Made by a program: the position numbers and the translations under genes
Notes under the pieces: generated by a model
Database searches by the model: none
What the model was told of the DNA's origin: nothing
What the model saw: only the letters and a program-made list of their open reading frames with translations
In this document: positions 57,907-64,000 of the stretch, piece by piece
Layout: every line of letters begins with the position of its first letter
Numbering within the stretch: position 1 is the stretch's first letter
Assembly (NCBI GenBank): GCA_034766995.1
Contig: CM068320.1
Span: 12,526,687-12,590,686, forward strand
From: Acanthacorydalis orientalis
Taxonomy: Eukaryota; Arthropoda; Insecta; Megaloptera; Corydalidae
DNA length: 64,000 nt
Direction: 5' to 3'

Positions 57907-58963
57907 CATATGTGCTGGTATTTACGACAGTGGACTAAGTCAAAAAATTGAATAAATTAATTTTATGATTTATTTCATATTACAATTATTTGTATTTTAA
58001 TAATCTAGAAGAACTTAGAAAAAAAAATAAAAAATTGTACCGTTTGATGACTTTGTAAAGTTGATCGGAAAACATAATTCGGTTTTTGTTTATTTTGATA
58101 GTGGACTAAGTCACTTACTTTTCGGTATACTTTGTTTTTCTGGCAAAATTTCTGTCCCTATCTGATTTTTGTATAAAACTGTTTTTAATTTTTATATTCA
58201 CCTTAAAAATAAACTCTTAAGTTAAGTGAACTTCTTTACATAAAGCTCTTAAAATATCAATTTCATTGCTATTGGATAAAAAAATATCTGGAGAAATCAA
58301 TTACAAAGAGAATAACTAATATTAATGGAAAATCTGTTTTTCGATTGAAAATACAATGGATCAGATTTCTAAAAGATACTCCTTATTAGATATTTTATAA
58401 ACCTACTTTAGGTGAACGCCGAAAATTTACGAAAAAACCAATTATATCCACCTTATGCGAGTATCCAACCACTTACAAAGGACAAACATAGTTTTTCCTT
58501 TGTTAGTGGTAACGCTACATTCCGCCAATTTTCCTTGAATATTTTCGTACTCTCAAAACTTCACAGAGAAAATATCGTTATTGAAAAAGAAAAAGAAGAA
58601 ATTTCTAGTATTATTTTAAATTAAGTTAACATGATTATAACTACAAAATGTAAGTGAATACTGTTGTTTATAACTTCCTTTTCTGAAAAAAACTGAAATA
58701 TTTTTTGTTGTGTCATTTTTATGTTGTTTGAATAATTTTGAAAATAGTCTGTCATATAAAGTATTAAAAAACGCATATTTTTTCATGATAGTCGTAAAAA
58801 TTCATAATTACACAAAAGATTTATATTATAACAGTATGTATATTAGAAAATATTTTGTTGGATAATGAAAAAAATATTTTTTATTACACAAAAACGCAAA
58901 GGTTTAAATATCTCAATACGAAAAATATATGACTTAGTCCATTGTCAATTACCGGCACGTATG
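57907..58963. mobile_element. DNA transposon-like element with ~35 bp terminal inverted repeats, superfamily unknown
   Basis: The left end CATATGTGCTGGTATTTACG then ACAGTGGACTAAGTCA (57907-57942) is mirrored at 58931-58963 (TGACTTAGTCCATTGTCAAT then TACCGGCACGTATG). The repeats match at about 28 of 35 positions. A third copy of the inner motif AGTGGACTAAGTCACTTA lies at 58100. The 1.06 kb body has only a 70-codon frame (58412-58624) without recognised motifs, so it is probably non-autonomous. No target-site duplication could be fixed. Confidence 0.65.
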
Positions 58964-59550
58964 TAAAAGTATATTAATGTAATTTAGTTCCATGTTATTT
59001 AGATTTTGGATCGGAATATGTAACGAAATAACAGTTATTATTTATTCAAACAACATGGATTCCATTTGAAAATCGAATAAGCAATATAATTAAATTTAAA
59101 ATTCTGGTATTATAAAAAATTGATAGGTATTGTGAATAACGTTTTGCTAGCGAGTTCCATTGTTCGCATCGCTTTTCTGGATTTGATATGGGTTACGCAT
59201 TCCGAGATAGATCAACAATTGATTATATTTCAATAGTTTTTTTGTGATGCATGTATATATATATATATGTGTGAGTGTGTGTGTGAGTTTATATATAAAA
59301 TGAATTGATATAATACAAGATTCGTTTCATATGCTTCGAGAGAAATTGAGTTTTGAACCAGTTTGTATTATGTATACAAGTTTTTCATAATTTTCTACCG
59401 AAGAAAATATTGAGAAATCAGTACATTAATAGCGTCTGAACGTATTTAATATCGGATTTTTTAATAATCATTTATAATGTGTTTTATACATTTTTTGAAA
59501 TAGAGTTAAGTTAAATTTGTCTGTAAATAAGTTCTATAGACGTTGTATTA

Positions 59551-59557
<7 letters not shown>

Positions 59558-59604
<47 letters not shown>
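59558..59604. repeat. (TA)23 microsatellite
   Basis: Pure TA tract. Confidence 0.95.
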
Positions 59605-59608
<4 letters not shown>

Positions 59609-60580
59609 CTTATTAAAAAGAAAATTTATTTAAATATTTAATTTATATTATTATTTTAAATTTTATAAATTTTTTTTTCACTAATTAGATATAACAATTA
59701 AATGTTTTTATTTGATATTCCGCTCTATTATTTTATTTAAGATCAGAAATAATTTAACTGTGTTTTCTCTACTACCTGTAGAACATAATTGTATTGAAAA
59801 TGTATAAATTAATTATCAACTACCAAATTAACATAAATAAATTATAAGTCATTTTATACTAAATTCTTTTAATATCAAGTACACAAATATCCCGAGTCGT
59901 GCTATCCACAATATTAATTTCATTGTATTTCAAGTTAAATTAGAATATGAACAATGTGTTTCTTTTATATATCTAGTTCTGAAATCATTAAATAGATATT
60001 TAACTGGAATGAAAATCAATCATAAAATTACTATTCATTTATACAATAGGAAAAATTAATTGAACTTAATAATTTTAAATTAAATTGAAAATTTACATCT
60101 TAACATATACAATTTTTTTCAGGGAATTTCTAATTTGAAATATTAAGACAATAAGTTTCTGAACGTTAAAAGATGTTTCTACATAAGAATATCTAGTAAT
60201 AAATAGAATATGTAACTTGTATAAAAAGGATACTAAATACTTATTAATACATCTATTAATCTTAAAAGTGAATCAGAGATATTTATATAATTTTAAGAAA
60301 AAATAATTTTCAATTAAGTGTATTTTCTTAGAAGTACGAGTCGTAATATTATACTTCATGTACGTTATTTAAATAACACAATTTCTTAGATTTACTTTAT
60401 TTTTTACATTTAATTTTCACTTTGGTTTATACAAAATATGATTATCAAATTATCTACTTATAAATTTATTTTATTTTGTTTATAGGAATAGTAAGTTTTT
60501 TAATATAATAATAAATTTTATTCCTTTATGATTTAGAAAAAAATACGTTTTGAAAATATTACAGTAATGATTTTATAAAA

Positions 60581-60582
<2 letters not shown>

Positions 60583-60632
<50 letters not shown>
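60583..60632. repeat. (TA)25 microsatellite
   Basis: Pure TA tract. Confidence 0.95.
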
Positions 60633-60635
<3 letters not shown>

Positions 60636-61189
60636 ATTGGTATAGCAAAATGGCAACATCAATCAATAAAAATAAATGTATAGTATTAAGTAAAATTTAA
60701 AAAAAATATGTTAAGAAATATTAAGGATGTTGCAAAATGAATAAATCGAACGCCAATGTTAAGGTTAGTTCATGCTATGATCATTGATCTCGAATGTTGT
60801 ACACAGACTCAATACAGTTTTGATACTGTTCTGAAACACAATACACTTCTGCAAACAGTATATAAATTGTTTTATAACAGTATTGTATCCAGTATATATG
60901 TATTCATTATCCGGACACAATGTTTAGGATTATTGTTTATAATATGGTTTAGGAATTAGTGTTCATAAAGAAATATAAGATTACAGAATAACATTAAATA
61001 ACAAGTTATAAATTAGTTCAATAAAATTTATTTTTATAGTCTCATTAGTATATGTAAGTTATAAAATTTGAAAGAGTATCTGCGTTTTCTTTTAATAATA
61101 GTGAGAGAATTTGAAAAATGAATTCTACTACATGGAGTTAGTATGAGGGAAATTTAAAAAGTTCGTAGTCTAACTATGAAAGAATATAA

Positions 61190-62196
61190 CTTGTGCTTTT
61201 AAATTACTTTTATTTTTCAATATGGTCACCCTGAACTTCAATGCACTTCATCCAATAATGCTCCAGTCCTTTTATGCCATTTCGAAAATTCTTTACATAG
61301 AGGTCCTCAAAATAACACCAAGGAATCTTTTAAGTTTTTACGAACAGATGGAAATCTGAGGGAGTTAAAACTGGAGAATATCTGAAAAAATGGAGAATAT
61401 CTGAATGGGGTAGCAAATCGTACTTCGATTTAGTGAATTTTGTCACGGATACAACACTTGTATGGGAACTTGCATTGTCCTGATGGAAAATGTTATTCTT
61501 CTTTAATAAACCTGGTCTTCTCTCACGAATTGTTTGATTAGGTCGATCCATAAGTTTAGCATTCTACTCTCCCATTATCGTTTGAGCATTTTGAAGGTAG
61601 TCAATTAGCAGGATCGCTACAGCACCACAAAAAAATGAAGCCAAAACTTTTTCAGTGAATGAAACTAATTTTACTTTTAATGGTGAATCCAAGTCTCATC
61701 TTTAGTCACAAATCGATGGATGAAGTCAGTCGTATCCCTCTTAAGTCGATTTAAACATTCTTGGGAAATTTCTACTCGAATGATCATGTACGTTTATGAA
61801 CAATTGTCAGCAAACGCAGCATCCATCTTGCCGATAGCTTTTTCATACCTAAATATTCAGTTAGGATGTATAATACACGCGTTAATCTGAGACAGCCACA
61901 AACCTTAGCAATTTCGGTCACTTTCAATATCTGATCCTGTAAGATAATATCGTGCACTGTATGGATGATTTTTTCAGTCGTTACAGTTTTCGGATGTCAA
62001 TTACGCGGGTTAACTTCTGAGCTTGCACGGCCACATATAAATTCAACTTCCCTCTTCTGTACAGTTGTCTACGAAGGTGCACTATCACCAAGTACATTTT
62101 TCATCTCATTAAAGATTTCTGTTGGCGTGAAGCATTTTTTGTCAAAAAATTTTTATCACCGCACGATGGTCAACTCTATCCATTTCAACAACGGTA
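61190..62196 (-). pseudogene. Mariner family C transposase, broken
   Basis: The start near 62185 reads MDRVDHRAVIKI, then HANRNL-like with frameshifts. The DNA-binding half, FVTKDETWIHH-like and SPLKVKLVSFTEKVLASFF pieces can be followed in different frames. The last open part (61330-61551) reads MDRPNQTIRERRPGLLKKNN, IFHQDNASSHTSVVSVTKFT (second Asp) and RYSPVLTPSDFHLF (third Asp). A short tandem duplication (GAGAATATCTGA twice, near 61373-61402) puts extra residues between LLPH and SPVLTP. The interval between the second and third Asp is therefore longer than the 34 residues mariners require. Confidence 0.82.
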
Positions 62197-62217
62197 CAAA
62201 AACAGCTTCATTTAAAT

Positions 62218-62853
62218 CAGTGATTCTCAACTTTTTTTCGTCATGGTACACTTTTAATAATTTAAAAATTTGGCGGCACACTAACAATAAGATAAGTTTA
62301 AAAGAATTTTACTTGGTTAATTTTTTCCCAGATTTTGACCACAAGCGATGCGCAACAATTTTTTATATTGTTTCTCAACTCATGGCGTTCGTTACATCTG
62401 AGGATGTTTACTGGTTTCCGGGTCTTTTATGGCTCCCGGCACTGTAGCGACGCTCAGGGATCTCTTTTGCTATCACCACATTGCAAGCTCATGTGCAAAC
62501 GTTGGCAAAAAAAAATCTCGGTTAATTGACTGATGTATCTATAATACATTTTGTAAAAATAGCATACGATCATAATTTTCAATGAAATATAAAATTAAAT
62601 TGCATTACAAAGTAAACACAATGTTTATTTAATGATAAATTACAAATTACATTTAATGCGAAATTTGTATATAGCTAGTACATAGCTTTATTAGCCAGTG
62701 GCCAGAACTGTAATAGTCATGCGCATTGGTTCAGCCAGTCTCCGCTTGGAAGGTAGAACCGATTGAACTAATTGTCTGACGTCGCTTATGTATGGGGGTA
62801 TTCGCAGTGGCGGCACACTTCAAGAATCTCGCGGCACAGTGGTTGAGAATCAC
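62218..62853. mobile_element. hAT-like non-autonomous element nested in the mariner
   Basis: The left end CAGTGATTCTCAACTTTTTT and right end GCACAGTGGTTGAGAATCAC form an imperfect inverted repeat ((CA)GTGATTCTCAAC), typical of hAT elements. Internal stretches GGCGGCACACTAACAATAAG and GGCGGCACACTTCAAGAATC are also usual for such hAT derivatives. It interrupts the region before the mariner start; homologous sequence resumes on both sides by comparison with 28620-28660. The 8 bp target duplication expected for hAT is not clear. The 160-codon frame 61965-62447 runs across the boundary and is not a gene. Confidence 0.75.
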
Positions 62854-63030
62854 ATTTTTGCAAAAATCAATTTAAATTTTAAATTGATGTTTGCAACGAT
62901 GTTGCTTGACACATTAATTATAGACTTTGAAGTTATGTTTAAGATAGATATCGTTTTGTAATGCGCCATAAATATTTAAAATATTACCGCCACTTATATA
63001 TTAGCCGGCGAACTTTTAAAATCATCCTCG

Positions 63031-63497
63031 TAAATGGTGTGCTCCACAGATATAATAAATATAGAATGATAATTTCACTCTAAAAAGTTCGAATAGAAGA
63101 TTAAGATGATGTAAATATTTTTTCTTGTGGATTTATCGTCTGTGGAGTGTAAACAAGCGAGACAAAGGTGGTATTAAGAAATGTAATGTTAATAAACAAT
63201 TAACTGTTTTTTATCAGAATTTTTTTAAAACTTTAGTTGGTACATGTAACATAAATAAAAACGAATAAAACATATAATATGTTAAAGAACTAACGAAATA
63301 CAACGATATAAATAAAATAATACATTTTATGGTCATGAACGAGTTAGAATTTAATATTTTTTTGCAAGTCGCTTTCTGACAAGTAAATAATTTGTATCTG
63401 AAAAACTGCATTTATAATCTTTTATTACTGATAAAGATATTTACATAAATATTACATTAAGAATGGAAAGCTATAAAGCTGTTTTTGCAATTGATTG

Positions 63498-63550
<53 letters not shown>

Positions 63551-64000
63551 ATCTTTTACGTTTTAAATGGTTAGATAAAACATACAGTATATTTTTTTTA
63601 TCCAGAAAAAGTATACAAATTTATATATGGTACTATCAGTCTATATTTATTATGTGTATGTATCCTAAATGACTAGATATTAATCTTATAATTTGAATCT
63701 TGATAATATAATAAAACACATGTTGCAACTTTTTAATAATCAAGTGATTATTTTGTAAATTTACAAAATATATAACCAGATTCAATGAAATTGGAGGTCT
63801 TGAGATGTTCTATCGATACGATAGAGTAGAGAGTAGGGTGTAACATTGTCAATAGTTACAAACATTTATGAGTATTCATTAGTTTTAGCGACATATGCCC
63901 TATTTCATTGCGGGTGAATTTAAATAAACATTTATTGATTTTGTTATGAGAGTTAAGTGTAGGTTCATTACATGATTGAAATCAAGAATTTATAGATGCA
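63031..64000. other. AT-rich DNA with one (TA)n tract
   Basis: A (TA)n array lies at 63499-63550. No gene or transposon signal recognised to the window end. Confidence 0.5.
63499..63550. repeat. (TA)n microsatellite
   Basis: 52 bp TA array with one G. Confidence 0.95.

Larger units (their letters stand above)
58964..61143. other. AT-rich DNA with (TA)n tracts
   Basis: A TA/GT tract lies at 59250-59285; longer arrays are listed separately. The 67-codon frame at 60756-60959 is unrecognised. Confidence 0.5.
61144..63030 (-). mobile_element. Mariner family C, copy 2, interrupted by a hAT-like element
   Basis: TA-flanked (61142-61143 and 63031-63032). On the minus strand the left end CGAGGATGATTTTAAAAGTT (from 63030) mirrors the right end at 61144 (TGAGGGAAATTTAAAAAGTT on the plus strand). 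Total 1887 bp; without the 636 bp nested insertion the mariner is about 1251 bp, full length. It is the more complete relative of the copy at 28495. Confidence 0.88.

Noticed and set aside
61965..62447. 160-codon open frame on the plus strand
   Set aside because: It lies antisense to the family C mariner transposase and runs across the boundary of the nested hAT-like element; no domain is recognisable.

Overview
The window looks like a transposon-filled, gene-free stretch of an arthropod nuclear genome, most likely insect or arachnid. By eye it is roughly three quarters A+T. It contains dozens of (TA)n microsatellites and relics of at least six distinct mariner lineages, plus Tc1-like, piggyBac and hAT DNA transposons and non-LTR retrotransposon (LINE) fragments. 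That mix is typical of arthropods. I found no host protein-coding gene, tRNA or CRISPR. Most open frames are either translated (TA)n repeats (runs of Tyr-Ile) or pieces of dead transposases. Species cannot be fixed from this sequence alone.

Layout. 1-8 kb: a deleted mariner (1261-1827), an unclassified relic (2741-3030), a foldback repeat (3806-4040) and a TTAA-flanked piggyBac derivative that has lost its catalytic core (5309-6969). 8-16.6 kb: a LINE reverse-transcriptase relic on the minus strand (8140-8967), a full-length but broken irritans-like mariner (10929-12178), a Tc1/mariner-superfamily fragment split by a (TA)25 tract (13322-13552), mariner A copy 1 (14267-15188) and a full-length but broken mellifera-like mariner (15243-16524). 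16.6-31 kb: long (TA)n blocks with LINE tails, a Tc1 relic (20690-21003), a foldback element, mariner A copies 2 and 3 (23603-24535 and 29279-30213), a family C mariner and a family of short GC-rich repeats. 31-47 kb: diverged non-coding DNA with dispersed duplicated segments, a degenerate mariner (41340-42256) and a ~200 bp-arm palindrome (45810-46326). 47-57 kb: a full-length dead cecropia-like mariner (47065-48331) and its short deleted relatives (48402, 53600, 55211, 55933), plus mariner A copy 4 on the minus strand (49586-50510). 57-64 kb: a 5S rRNA-derived copy with an internal inverted duplication (57498-57658), a TIR element of unknown superfamily (57907-58963) and a family C mariner interrupted by a hAT-like element (61144-63030).

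The most distinctive signals are these. (1) Four copies of one mariner (family A) have each lost a different internal block of about 120-130 codons, yet all end at 922-935 bp. One keeps an open 231-codon catalytic core with Mos1-like D-D-D spacing but no DNA-binding domain. (2) A second, cecropia-type family has settled on one shared deletion that keeps the DNA-binding half and removes the catalytic half. (3) A 5S rRNA-derived unit keeps its internal promoter and terminal stem but carries a 21 bp inverted duplication. (4) Several palindromes or foldbacks have arms of 50-200 bp. Nothing here shows a coordinated host system; the story is of transposon decay and non-autonomous derivatives.
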